Notes: generated by a model not told the origin, from the letters alone. A stretch of DNA of 20,710 nucleotides from an uncultured Erythrobacteraceae bacterium (GCA_950071875.1 CATMNW010000012.1:1-20710), one strand, 5' to 3'. Positions 1-7,640 are shown, numbered from the stretch's first letter. Made by a program: numbers and translations.

Positions 1-431
1 ATGTTCGCATCGCCCTCGCGATAGCGGAACAGCAGCAGCGCAACGATGACGTTCACGATCAGCGCCAGCGTGCCGATCACGCCCATGGTCTGCGATTCTG
101 GGTTCGCGCCGACGATTAGGCCGTAGATCGCATATCCGATCACCCAGAGGCCAAATGCGAGCATGGTCGCAGCCTTGAACAGCGCTGCCTTCGCGCGCCA
201 AGAAAGCGCCAGACCGGCAACGCCCAGACTGATCGCATAGTTGGCTGCATCGCCGAAGAAATCGAGCGCATCGGCCTGTAGCGCGCGGGAATCGGCGGCG
301 ACGCCCGCAACGATCTCCACCACGAACATGGCCGCGTTCGCGATCAGCGCGATCCAGAGGATCATGCGCCAGCGCGGATTGTTATGTGCGCTTTGGTCCG
401 GTTCGGGTGTCTGGCAACAGGATTTGCCCAT
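1..431 (-). CDS. Cation diffusion facilitator (CDF) transporter, C-terminal part outside window
   Basis: Reading leftwards from ATG at 431, 143 residues are visible before the window ends. A short soluble head with adjacent Cys5-Cys6 is followed by at least four hydrophobic helices (about 23-45, 55-75, 83-105, 118-136). The segment ADALDFFGDA in the second helix carries the Asp-x-x-x-Asp pair (D57, D61) that forms the transport metal site in CDF proteins. The family exports divalent metals (Zn, Cd, Co, Ni) across the inner membrane in exchange for protons. The start is supported by AAGGAG about 7 bases upstream. The gene is divergent from a MerR-type metal sensor with a shared operator, so metal-induced expression is likely. 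The exact metal cannot be read from the sequence. Confidence 0.85.
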   Translation of the reverse strand, partial: MGKSCCQTPEPDQSAHNNPRWRMILWIALIANAAMFVVEIVAGVAADSRALQADALDFFGDAANYAISLGVAGLALSWRAKAALFKAATMLAFGLWVIGYAIYGLIVGANPESQTMGVIGTLALIVNVIVALLLFRYREGDAN

Positions 432-462
432 GCCGCTCTCCTTGCAACGTTCGAGCCGCAGG

Positions 463-495
463 CACATATGCACCTTGTAGCAACTACAAGGTCAA
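463..495 (-). promoter_or_regulatory. MerR-type operator/promoter for the cation exporter
   Basis: A perfect 9-3-9 inverted repeat (ACCTTGTAG, spacer CAA, CTACAAGGT) occupies 472-492. On the minus strand TTGACC (495-490) forms a good -35 that overlaps the outer edge of the dyad, and CATATG (470-465) is the candidate -10 after a 19 bp spacer. A long 19-20 bp spacer filled by a dyad is the hallmark of promoters that MerR regulators activate by twisting DNA. The arm sequence resembles CadR/PbrR/ZntR-type sites. The -10 assignment is the weaker part. Confidence 0.8.
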
Positions 496-498
496 GAG

Positions 499-906
499 AT
501 GCGTATCGGAGAATTGGCAAAGGCAACCGGCACGAAGGCCGAAACCATCCGATACTACGAGCGCGAGAATATTCTCCCTGCCGCTGACCGGACAGACAGC
601 AACTATCGCGACTATTCAGACGATCACCTGGCGACGCTTACCTTCGTGCGGCGGGCGCGCGAGCTGGGCTTCAGCATGGCTCAGGTGCGCGAACTGCTTG
701 CGCTGTCCGATCACGATGACAAACCATGCCAGGATGTGGACCAGCTCGTTCAACGTCAAATGGTCGAAGTCGAGCGCAAGATTGCCGACCTCTCCGCGCT
801 GCGCGACGAGCTGGGACAGATGTTGCGATCCTGCAGGGCTGACAAGATTGGCGAATGTCGTATCGTTGAGAGCCTAGCGCGGCCATTGCCACCGAGATGC
901 GCCTGA
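499..906 (+). CDS. MerR-family heavy-metal-responsive regulator
   Basis: 135 residues. The N-terminus (MRIGELAKATG, TIRYYERENILP) is the canonical MerR winged helix, followed by the dimerisation helix at about 75-110. Cysteines at 77, 112 and 120 match almost exactly the three metal-binding cysteines of CadR/PbrR-type sensors (77, 112, 119), which points to a divalent soft metal such as Cd, Pb or Zn rather than Cu(I). It begins 6 bases after the operator dyad and is divergent from the CDF exporter gene, so it probably represses and activates that promoter. The ribosome site is weak (AAGAG). Hg specificity is less likely because no mer genes are nearby. Family assignment is firm; the metal is inferred. 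Confidence 0.9.
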   Translation: MRIGELAKATGTKAETIRYYERENILPAADRTDSNYRDYSDDHLATLTFVRRARELGFSMAQVRELLALSDHDDKPCQDVDQLVQRQMVEVERKIADLSALRDELGQMLRSCRADKIGECRIVESLARPLPPRCA

Positions 907-1011
907 CGTCGGTTTACCGAAATCGGTTTGCCAACCGAATGTCAGCTTTTCAGTACCGCCACACTAGAACCGGACAGTCTGCAACCGGCCCAAAATCTAC
1001 CGGTCGGCAAC

Positions 1012-1042
1012 GCGCCCTGATGTCGGTCGTTCAGGGCGCTTT
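1012..1042. terminator. 9-bp perfect hairpin between merR and azoR 3' ends
   Basis: GCGCCCTGA (1012-1020) pairs perfectly with TCAGGGCGC (1031-1039) around a 10-base loop and is followed by TTT on the plus strand. It lies between the convergent ends of the MerR-type gene and the azoreductase gene, where a shared terminator is expected. The U run is short, so termination efficiency is uncertain. Confidence 0.5.
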
Positions 1043-1092
1043 GAGAACCGCCTAGGAGCGGACTGGCAGCTATGGGCTACGGATCCTCGTTG

Positions 1093-1803
1093 CTATCTCG
1101 CCAGGAGGCCACGCGAACCTTCTGCATGTATGGCCCGATCCGAATTTGGAAGACTGCTCGAGGAGTTCGCACCGGACAGGCTTTCGACCAAGGGTTCAAT
1201 TGCGGCGAAGGCGGCTTCGCGGGACGTCTCAAACCGTCGGTCGCCAAATTCCTGGTATTCGATTCCGATATGGTGGAATTCGTCGACTCCCAGATATCGA
1301 GAAGCTGTCCGAACGTGGGGTGTAAGGCTGTCACGGCCTTGATTTAGCTCGCCTGAACCAAAGCCGAACTCGCCCCAGGACGTAAGCAGAACGAGGGTCT
1401 TGCCGGAAAACATCGGTTCGAGCGGCCTGTCGCCCCGGGCTAGGTCGAAAGTGAAGGTTTTCCCTATTCGCACTACCTGATCGAACCACGCCTTAAGAGC
1501 AGCTGGCATGCCATAGTTGTACATGGGTGTTGCCAGAAGAATGATCTTCGCGTCGGCCACTTCGGCAATCAGCTCATCCGAGAAAGCGAGAAGCAGCGCC
1601 TGAGACCCAGAGCGATCCTTGGCGAATGCGGCCGCGATCCAATCCTCCGAAATGAAGGGCGGCGGGTTCCTTCCAATGTCACGCAATGTGAACTCGTCGT
1701 TCGGTCGTTTTGAGAGCCAGCTTTCGGTGAATGCGTCGGCTAGAGCGCGAGTGTGTGAGCCCGAAGCCCGCGCGCTTGCGTCGATACGGAGTAACTTGGT
1801 CAT
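1093..1803 (-). CDS. azoR: FMN-dependent NADH azoreductase / quinone reductase (AzoR family)
   Basis: 236 residues from ATG at 1803, chosen over an upstream in-frame ATG at 1881 because AAGGAGG lies 8 bases before it and MTKLLRIDASARA is the usual family start. SARASGSHTRALAD is the phosphate-binding segment of the flavodoxin fold, and ATPMYNYGMPAALKAWFDQVVRIGKTF is the conserved FMN-isoalloxazine/dimer segment. The family transfers two electrons from NAD(P)H to quinones and azo bonds in the cytoplasm and protects against thiol and quinone stress. About 30 Ser- and Arg-rich residues follow the normal family end (usual length about 200) and look like a loosely conserved tail. It is divergent from a LysR gene with a dyad between them, suggesting control by that LysR protein. 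Confidence 0.88.
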   Translation of the reverse strand: MTKLLRIDASARASGSHTRALADAFTESWLSKRPNDEFTLRDIGRNPPPFISEDWIAAAFAKDRSGSQALLLAFSDELIAEVADAKIILLATPMYNYGMPAALKAWFDQVVRIGKTFTFDLARGDRPLEPMFSGKTLVLLTSWGEFGFGSGELNQGRDSLTPHVRTASRYLGVDEFHHIGIEYQEFGDRRFETSREAAFAAIEPLVESLSGANSSSSLPNSDRAIHAEGSRGLLAR

Positions 1804-1994
1804 TTCGAGACCTCCTTGATTACGAAGGATCTCGAAGATGAGCGTTCCTTCGATTCCATTGGGAAAGACGCTATCCTTCAACGGCCGAGTTCCTCGACCG
1901 ACGGGACACTCAAAAAGCCCGTAAATCCAATCGTGAAGTACTGCATGGAGTGGCTTTGATGTTGGCTCGTCGTCACGAAATCGACAAATGGAAC

Positions 1995-2016
1995 TATCTC
2001 ATCTATAACTGAGATA
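1995..2016. promoter_or_regulatory. Candidate LysR operator between azoR and its LysR gene
   Basis: A perfect 7-bp inverted repeat, TATCTCA (1995-2001) and TGAGATA (2010-2016), is separated by 8 bases. It ends 20 bp before the GTG start of the divergent LysR gene, the usual place for a LysR autoregulatory and target site. AT content is clearly above the surroundings. No binding data, so the regulator assignment is inferred. Confidence 0.55.
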
Positions 2017-2036
2017 AATTCAGCCATAGGCCTATT

Positions 2037-2921
2037 GTGTCGAACCCATTGTCGATCTCTCTCCCAGCCCTTCGGTCATTCGATGTGGCAGCCCGTACGG
2101 GCAGCTTTAAGGAAGCCGCGAGCGAACTTGGTGTGACGCCCACAGCGATCTCCCACCAGATCCGCACACTCGAAGAGCAATTGGGCGTCGCGCTGTTTGT
2201 CCGGAAGACCCGGAACGTCGTTCTGACGGAGGAGGGCAAGCGTCTCGCGGCATCCACTTTGAAAGGCTTTCAGGAGATCCACGAAGGCCTCGGCGCCCTA
2301 GGCAATTTTTCCTCGCACCTCACCATTGCTACCACGCCGGCCTTCGCCGCGCTTTGGCTGGTGCCCCGCGTGGCAGACTTTGAGGCCCGTCATCCCGCCT
2401 TCACGGTCCATGTCGAAACCTCCACAGAACCAGTGAACCTGGAGCGCGACAGGCAGATCGATGTGGCCATTCGCTACGGAACGGATGAGCATCCAGACCT
2501 GGCAGCCATGCCTCTTCCCGAAGAAGGTTTCGGTGCGTTTGCGAACCCCGAGCTTTTGCAGGCCGGCACCAGCCTCGATGATGCCACGCTCATCGAAACG
2601 CGATGGAGGTCGCCAACCCTCAGGCAGATCGGCTGGGATGACTGGCTAGAGGCCCAGCAATTCGACCCGAGGCAATATCCGAACCGGCGCACTTTCGACC
2701 AAGAGCAACACTCCATCCAGGCCGCACTGGCAGGTCAGGGGTTGGCCCTCGCCAGCAACTTGCTGGTGAAGGACATGGTCGATCGGGGCTGGCTGGTGGA
2801 ATATCGGCCGGAAGCAAGACTGCCGGGCTTGCGCTATACGGCGCTTGCCCGGAGCGATCATTCCCGCACCGGAAAGGTGCGCAAATTCCTGGCTTGGTTA
2901 GAACGCGAAGCAGGGAGGTAA
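2037..2921 (+). CDS. LysR-family transcriptional regulator (GcvA-like)
   Basis: 294 residues starting at GTG 2037. A winged helix-turn-helix occupies about residues 8-66 (SFKEAASELGVTPTAISHQ, then RTLEEQLGVALFVR). A periplasmic-binding-protein-like effector domain runs from about 90 to 290. The pattern ALRSFDVAARTGSFKEAA and TAISHQIRTLE is typical of the GcvA/AmpR-like branch. It is divergent from azoR with a dyad between them, so azoR is the probable target. A second LysR-type half-site pair (3073-3089) lies downstream, ahead of an AhpD-like gene, and could extend the regulon. The effector is unknown; a quinone or other electrophile would fit the neighbour. Confidence 0.9.
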   Translation: MSNPLSISLPALRSFDVAARTGSFKEAASELGVTPTAISHQIRTLEEQLGVALFVRKTRNVVLTEEGKRLAASTLKGFQEIHEGLGALGNFSSHLTIATTPAFAALWLVPRVADFEARHPAFTVHVETSTEPVNLERDRQIDVAIRYGTDEHPDLAAMPLPEEGFGAFANPELLQAGTSLDDATLIETRWRSPTLRQIGWDDWLEAQQFDPRQYPNRRTFDQEQHSIQAALAGQGLALASNLLVKDMVDRGWLVEYRPEARLPGLRYTALARSDHSRTGKVRKFLAWLEREAGR

Positions 2922-3072
2922 TCTTCACCTGGCGATTAGCACGGAGCAGTCAGTGCTGCGGCGACCTGAGCGAGGAAGCATCGGTGCTGCAAACCCCCTA
3001 CTCGACAGAGCACAATCGAAAATTGTTTCGCTTGGCGGAAGGATGTTTTCCGGATTGGCGCTCTTATTCCAT

Positions 3073-3089
3073 ATTAGGATCGCACTAAT
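3073..3089 (+). promoter_or_regulatory. ATTAG-N7-CTAAT LysR-type box upstream of the AhpD-like gene
   Basis: ATTAG (3073-3077) and CTAAT (3085-3089) form an inverted repeat with a 7-base spacer and satisfy the T-N11-A rule for LysR sites. The site is 50 bp upstream of the GTG start of the carboxymuconolactone-decarboxylase-like gene, in an AT-rich stretch. Which LysR protein binds is not known; the adjacent one (2037-2921) is the obvious candidate. Confidence 0.45.
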
Positions 3090-3138
3090 CTCTGGCGTGT
3101 GCCGCGCTTTCCGCGTGCAGTCATGAAGGAGATTATCT

Positions 3139-3687
3139 GTGTCCCGCATTCCTACCCCTGAAATCGACAACGCCCCCGAAGCGTCCAAAGCCCTGCTCGA
3201 AGGGGTCAAAAAGCAGCTCGGTTCCGTGCCCAACATGTTCCGCCTCATCGCGAACAGCCCCGAGGTCCTGAATGGCCAGCTGGCATTTTCCGCAGCCCTC
3301 AACGGCGGCAAGCTCAATGCGGCCACCCGCGAAAGGATCGCCCTTGCGGTGGCGGAGATCAACGGCTGCAACTACTGCCTGTCGGCCCACAGCTATGTCG
3401 GCAAGGCTTTCAAACTCCTCGACGAAAGCGAGATCGACGCCGCGCGTCGGGGCAAGTCGGCCGATGCCAGAGCCGAGGCCGCTCTCGTGCTCGCCACCGA
3501 GCTGGTGAAGCAGCGTGGCAAGGTCGGCGAGGCCCAGATTGCCGCAGCGAAACTGGTCGGGATCAGCGATGCCGAAATCCTCGAGATCATCGCCCACGTC
3601 GCGTACAATACCTTCACCAATTACGTGAACAGCGCACTGGATACCGAAATCGACTTCCCGCGCCTCGAGACGCGCGCAGCTGCGTAA
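3139..3687 (+). CDS. AhpD/carboxymuconolactone decarboxylase-like peroxidase
   Basis: 182 residues from GTG 3139, with AAGGAG 7 bases upstream. EINGCNYCLSAHSY contains the AhpD-type active site: E73, redox pair C77-x-x-C80 and H84. The sequence then follows the all-helical AhpD fold (LVKQRGKVGEAQIAAAKLVGISDAEILEIIAHVAYNTFTNYVN, given here in outline). Members reduce organic hydroperoxides using the CxxC pair, and this branch is often called uncharacterised peroxidase-related. It stands alone behind a LysR gene and before hairpins, so it looks like a single-gene unit. The peroxidase role is by family; the natural substrate and reductant are unknown. Confidence 0.87.
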   Translation: MSRIPTPEIDNAPEASKALLEGVKKQLGSVPNMFRLIANSPEVLNGQLAFSAALNGGKLNAATRERIALAVAEINGCNYCLSAHSYVGKAFKLLDESEIDAARRGKSADARAEAALVLATELVKQRGKVGEAQIAAAKLVGISDAEILEIIAHVAYNTFTNYVNSALDTEIDFPRLETRAAA

Positions 3688-3748
3688 TCCCGCATCCTGC
3701 GATCCCCACCGGCACCTCTGCCGACCGGGGCCGAAACTGAACCGACGG

Positions 3749-3784
3749 GAACGCCCCGTGCGCCGCGAGGCTCTCGGGGCGTTC
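3749..3784 (+). terminator. 10-bp perfect hairpin after the AhpD-like gene
   Basis: GAACGCCCCG (3749-3758) pairs with CGGGGCGTTC (3775-3784) around a 16-base loop. A second smaller stem (CGGCA, CCTC loop, TGCCG) lies just upstream near 3710-3724. Both sit between the AhpD-like stop codon and the DUF983 start. No U run follows, so it may act as a factor-dependent terminator or a 3' stabiliser. Confidence 0.45.
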
Positions 3785-3809
3785 GCCTGTCGCGCTTAAG
3801 GAAATACCG

Positions 3810-4253
3810 ATGACCCACGATGACTCCGAGCAGCCCCCTAACGGCTCGATCCTGATCTGCGGCTGGAAAGGGCTTTGTCCGCGATGCGGCAAGGGAAAGA
3901 TGTTCAAGACCTGGCTCGCGATCGTCGAGCGCTGCGAGGTCTGCGACCTCGACTACCGCTTTGCCTCGCCCGACGATGGCCCCGCCTTCTTCTCTCTTTG
4001 CTTTGCAGCCTTTCCGCTGCTCTTCCTGGTCGTGTGGATCCAGGTGGCGCTCGATCCTCCGCTCCTCGTGCTGCTGGCCATCGCCATACCGCTGATGACC
4101 GCAGGTTGTCTTTTGCCGCTACGGCCGATCAAGGGCTGGCTGGTGGCCTCCCAGTTCGTGAACAAGGCTATCGAGGCGGGGACTGAGAAGCTGTGGTCGC
4201 AAATGCATGCCCGGCAGGACGCCGAGAGGGCGAGCGAGGACGCAGACAGTTAG
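3810..4253 (+). CDS. DUF983 inner-membrane protein with N-terminal zinc ribbon
   Basis: 147 residues from ATG 3810, preceded by TAAGGA. GLCPRCGKGKMF (C23, C26) and RCEVCDLDYRF (C42, C45) form a four-cysteine zinc-ribbon-like head. The family signature DDGPAFF follows, then two hydrophobic helices (about 60-79 and 84-105) and LRPIKGWLVA before a charged tail. DUF983 proteins are common in Alphaproteobacteria and often sit near heme-copper oxidase or oxidative genes, but their function is not established. Here the gene is single, behind an AhpD-like gene and convergent with a small minus-strand operon. The family call is firm and the role unknown. Confidence 0.88.
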   Translation: MTHDDSEQPPNGSILICGWKGLCPRCGKGKMFKTWLAIVERCEVCDLDYRFASPDDGPAFFSLCFAAFPLLFLVVWIQVALDPPLLVLLAIAIPLMTAGCLLPLRPIKGWLVASQFVNKAIEAGTEKLWSQMHARQDAERASEDADS

Positions 4254-4321
4254 GGGGCGTGCGCCGCTGGGAGGGATCGTCGATCCTTGTTAGAAGCGCC
4301 CATCCGCACGAAGTGCCGGCG

Positions 4322-4555
4322 TCAGTCGGTTCGCGGAGTTTCTCGGCGCGCCTTCTGGCGTAGGAGCGCCGAGAATTTCGCTGCTTGGGCCCGGTCCAGC
4401 CTGACGGCATCCACGCCCAGTGACGCATCATGCGCTTCGATGCGCTTGGCCCTTGCGGCCCGCTCCATGACGATTGGCGGCGCGGTGATCGCTGCTGTAA
4501 GGAGGAAGCCGGAGAGGGCGGAAAGGAAAATGGCCTTATTGCTGCGCTGCGACAT
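4322..4555 (-). CDS. Small single-pass membrane protein, unrecognised
   Basis: 77 residues from ATG 4555, preferred over an upstream in-frame ATG (4606) because GGGAGG lies 8 bases ahead. A short basic head (MSQRSNK) is followed by one hydrophobic helix at about 8-28 and a basic, probably helical tail rich in Ala, Arg and Lys. It could be a signal anchor with a periplasmic tail or an uncleaved inner-membrane peptide. Its start overlaps the last 20 bases of the upstream AhpD-like gene, so the two are probably co-translated. I recognise no family. Confidence 0.6.
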   Translation of the reverse strand: MSQRSNKAIFLSALSGFLLTAAITAPPIVMERAARAKRIEAHDASLGVDAVRLDRAQAAKFSALLRQKARRETPRTD

Positions 4556-4916
4556 TTCGGTCCTCCCGGTTCGAGGCAACCGCAGACGGGCGAAGTGTCG
4601 GGGCATCGATCATGCCCTTCGCAATGCGCGCAAAAGAGGCGATCTCCCTGTCGGACCAGCCCAGGGCCGTCGCCTGCTGCCGGGCGTTTTCGAGTGCAGC
4701 GGCGTTGTCGGATTTGATCGCACAGGCCAAGGATACCAGCGCAGAGGTTCGGACGTCGAAGCTGCGCTGCGCGAGGGCCGCGTCGATCTCGACGCCGGTT
4801 AGCCCGGCTGCACCTGCTTCGCGGCGCAATTCGTAGAGCGTGATTGCACATTGGCAATCGCTGCGCAGCGCCAGTTCGACCTGCTGCATCATGCGTGTCG
4901 AGAATGGGCTAGGCAT
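4536..4916 (-). CDS. AhpD-fold protein with altered redox motif
   Basis: About 126 residues from ATG 4916 (an in-frame ATG at 4937 is also possible; neither has a strong ribosome site). The layout ELALRSDCQCAITLYELRREAGAAG, then LTGVEIDAAL, LVSLACAI and ALGWSDREIASFARIAKG, in outline follows the carboxymuconolactone decarboxylase/AhpD helical pattern. The canonical C-x-x-C-x-x-x-H becomes D-C21-Q-C23 with Leu at the His position, so classical peroxidase chemistry is doubtful. It overlaps by 8 bases the stop of the preceding small ORF and by 20 bases the next gene, suggesting a tightly coupled three-gene unit. Fold assignment is by pattern, not search. Confidence 0.65.
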   Translation of the reverse strand: MPSPFSTRMMQQVELALRSDCQCAITLYELRREAGAAGLTGVEIDAALAQRSFDVRTSALVSLACAIKSDNAAALENARQQATALGWSDREIASFARIAKGMIDAPTLRPSAVASNREDRNVAAQQ

Positions 4917-5112
4917 TGCACGGCCCGCACACGCCATGGCGCGAGTGTCGCTCGAACAGGCGACAGACCGCTGCAAGCACTCCATAGGCGGCCAGGTTGA
5001 GCAAGGCGCCAGCGATCGATCCATTGGCAATAGCCGGGTTCACGATCAGCTGGATGCGCAGCAGGGGCGCACCCACTTGCGGCGAGCGAATTTTCAGTTT
5101 GATCCAGTCCAT
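4909..5112 (-). CDS. Possible small membrane protein ending in CGPC
   Basis: 67 residues from ATG 5112. One hydrophobic helix spans about residues 24-51 (ANGSIAGALLNLAAYGVLAA). The C-terminus is HGVCGPCNA, and CGPC is the sequence of the thioredoxin active-site motif, though here it has no thioredoxin fold around it. Its stop overlaps the start of the AhpD-like gene by 8 bases. The ribosome site is weak (GGGA) and it starts only 19 bases past a strong hairpin, so it could be spurious. It is listed because the overlap chain and membrane helix are coherent. Confidence 0.4.
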   Translation of the reverse strand: MDWIKLKIRSPQVGAPLLRIQLIVNPAIANGSIAGALLNLAAYGVLAAVCRLFERHSRHGVCGPCNA

Positions 5113-5130
5113 GGGCAGGTCCCGGGCATG

Positions 5131-5166
5131 GGAATGCCCCTGCCCCGGGCAGGGCAGGGGCATTCC
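5131..5166 (-). terminator. 15-bp perfect GC-rich hairpin after the outer-membrane gene
   Basis: GGAATGCCCCTGCCC (5131-5145) and its exact reverse complement (5152-5166) flank a 6-base loop. It starts 9 bases after the stop codon of the beta-barrel gene, the position of an intrinsic terminator on the minus strand. No U run follows in that direction, so it may terminate weakly or protect the 3' end of an abundant outer-membrane mRNA. Confidence 0.6.
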
Positions 5167-5174
5167 AGCCTTGA

Positions 5175-5783
5175 TCAGAAATTATACGAGATGCCGACGA
5201 GCGCCTGATGCTGGTCGAAGTCGCCACCCTCGCTGCCGAGGTCGGTGTAGCGATACTCGAGGCGCGCCGAGATTTCGTCGGTGAGCGCGCGCTCGACACC
5301 GCCACCGACGAGCCAGCCGTCGAGATTGTCCGACGTAGTCACAACGTCGGTATCGCTGGCGAGCGTGGCGCGCACGCGCGTGTTGGCGTAGCCACCGCGC
5401 AGGTAGACAAGGGTCTTGTCGTTCACCAAATAACCTGCGCGGGCGGTAAGGTCAAAGCTGTAGCGCGGATCGATCGTCAGTGCGTTGCCGCCGGACAGGC
5501 CGCGCAGTTCGTCGTCGGATCCCGCGCTAATACCGGCCTCGGCACCGAGGACGATGCGTTCGCCGACCTTTTGATTGTAGCCCGCATAGGCGCCCAGCAC
5601 GAAGGCTTCGCGCGAAATGTCCGCGTCGATGGCTCCAGCCTGGTCGATGCGGTCGGCGACTTCGGCACGATTGAAGCCGCCCTGAACACCGACATAAGGG
5701 CCGTCGAAGTTTTCGGCTTGGGCAGGGACCGTGAACAGTCCGGCAGCTGCGACGAAGGTCGCGATCAGTAGTTTGGATTTCAT
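5175..5783 (-). CDS. Outer-membrane beta-barrel protein (Omp25/OmpA-barrel type)
   Basis: 202 residues from ATG 5783, chosen over an ATG 12 bases upstream because GGAGA lies 7 bases ahead and MKSKLL begins a classic signal peptide cleaved after AQA (about residue 23). The mature start ENFDGPYVGVQGGFNRAEV, then alternating strands rich in Gly, Tyr and Arg (AYAGYNQKVGERIVLGAEAG, LVYLRGGYANTRV, ISARLEYRYTDLG) and the terminal aromatic ISYNF are typical of 8-stranded barrels of the OMP_b-brl family. It acts as a structural or small-pore outer-membrane protein. An imperfect 11-bp dyad about 75-100 bases upstream may regulate it. The 3' hairpin is described separately. Confidence 0.88.
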   Translation of the reverse strand: MKSKLLIATFVAAAGLFTVPAQAENFDGPYVGVQGGFNRAEVADRIDQAGAIDADISREAFVLGAYAGYNQKVGERIVLGAEAGISAGSDDELRGLSGGNALTIDPRYSFDLTARAGYLVNDKTLVYLRGGYANTRVRATLASDTDVVTTSDNLDGWLVGGGVERALTDEISARLEYRYTDLGSEGGDFDQHQALVGISYNF

Positions 5784-5858
5784 GTCTATCTCCATTTTCG
5801 CCCCGATGGCGGGGTTGGCCCGGAGCTAGGCAATGCCGCAGGTCATGATAATGGGGGC

Positions 5859-5883
5859 ATATCGAAACATATTGTTCCGATAT
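5859..5883. promoter_or_regulatory. 11-bp inverted repeat upstream of the beta-barrel gene
   Basis: ATATCGAAACA (5859-5869) and TGTTCCGATAT (5873-5883) are inverted repeats with one mismatch around TAT. The site lies between the stop of the LysR gene and the start of the outer-membrane gene, in an AT-rich stretch inside GC-rich DNA. Its size and symmetry suit a dimeric repressor. It does not match the other dyads in this window. Confidence 0.5.
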
Positions 5884-5894
5884 CCGGAATTATA

Positions 5895-6791
<897 letters not shown>

Positions 6792-6834
6792 GAGAGGCTC
6801 CCTGGCTGTGTCGGCGCGGTCTTCCTAGGCCGTC

Positions 6835-6851
6835 ATTCCACAATCCGGAAT
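6835..6851. promoter_or_regulatory. ATTCC-N7-GGAAT LysR-type box
   Basis: ATTCC (6835-6839) and GGAAT (6847-6851) are perfect inverted repeats with a 7-base spacer and fit the LysR T-N11-A rule. The site sits 44 bases from the LysR start and about 95 bases from the GST start, a standard divergent LysR arrangement. A further GGAAT occurs about 12 bases downstream, as expected for an activation half-site. Confidence 0.55.
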
Positions 6852-6946
6852 AGTGAATTGAGCGGAATGCAGCTTCTTCCCCCGACCGGATCGACCCATC
6901 TTGCGATCCATCGGGACCGAGCCCGAAAGCCAAGCAGGATAGTACG

Positions 6947-7567
6947 ATGCGCCTCTACAGTTTTGCCCTTTCCGGACATGCCCACCGCGTCCGGCTGTTC
7001 CTTTCGCTGATCGGCATCGACGCGGATATCGTCGATCTCGATCTCGGCGCGGGCGAACACAAGACGCCCGAATTCCTCGCCCTCAACAGATTCGGGCAGG
7101 TGCCGGTCCTCATCGACGACGAAGTGGCCCTCGCCGATTCCAACGCCATTCTCGTCTACCTCGCAAAGAAGTTTGACCGGACCGACTGGCTTCCCGAGAC
7201 GCCCGGACAGGCCGCTCAAGTCCAGCGCTGGCTGTCGGTTGCAGCGGGGCAGATCGCCTTCGGACCGGCCGCGGCGCGGCTGGTCACGCTGTTCGGCGCA
7301 AGCTTCGACGCTGACACTGTTATCGCCCGTGCCCATGACGTGCTGCGTATTATCGAAAGCGAACTGACACCCCGCGAGTGGATTGCGCTGCCTGGCAGCC
7401 CCACGATCGCTGACGTCGCGCTCTATTCCTACATAGCCAGCGCGCCCGAAGGAAATGTCGATCTCTCGCCCTATCCCGCCATCAGTCAGTGGCTGGAGAG
7501 GGTTGAGGCCCTGCCCGGCTTCGTCCCGTTCCAGAAATCCGCGATCGGGCTGGCCGAGGCCGCCTGA
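6947..7567 (+). CDS. Glutathione S-transferase
   Basis: 206 residues. The N-terminal thioredoxin-like domain (about 1-78) shows MRLYSFALSGHAHRVRLFLSL, with Ser/His near residues 9-11 as candidate glutathione-activating residues, the cis-Pro segment FGQVPVLIDDE and the glutathione-binding ADSNAILVYLA. The all-helical C-terminal domain contains PGSPTIADVALYSYIA, the N-capping and Asp motif of the family. GSTs conjugate glutathione to electrophiles in the cytoplasm. It is first in a plus-strand series (PPOX protein, DUF1348 protein, small membrane protein) divergent from a LysR regulator. The ribosome site is modest (AGGAT). Confidence 0.92.
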   Translation: MRLYSFALSGHAHRVRLFLSLIGIDADIVDLDLGAGEHKTPEFLALNRFGQVPVLIDDEVALADSNAILVYLAKKFDRTDWLPETPGQAAQVQRWLSVAAGQIAFGPAAARLVTLFGASFDADTVIARAHDVLRIIESELTPREWIALPGSPTIADVALYSYIASAPEGNVDLSPYPAISQWLERVEALPGFVPFQKSAIGLAEAA

Positions 7568-7640
7568 TCCGGCGGCGAGGCAGGCTGTTCCTTCCGCACC
7601 CCCGACCCCGAACAGGCTGTCTCGCCATAGGAGATCACTC

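Noticed and set aside
4274..4286. Palindrome GGATCG-T-CGATCC between convergent genes
   Set aside because: One-base centre cannot form a hairpin loop, and the size is expected by chance.
4168..4857. 229-residue minus frame overlapping the AhpD-fold and small membrane genes
   Set aside because: Arg/Pro/Ser-rich translation typical of a wrong frame in GC-rich DNA.
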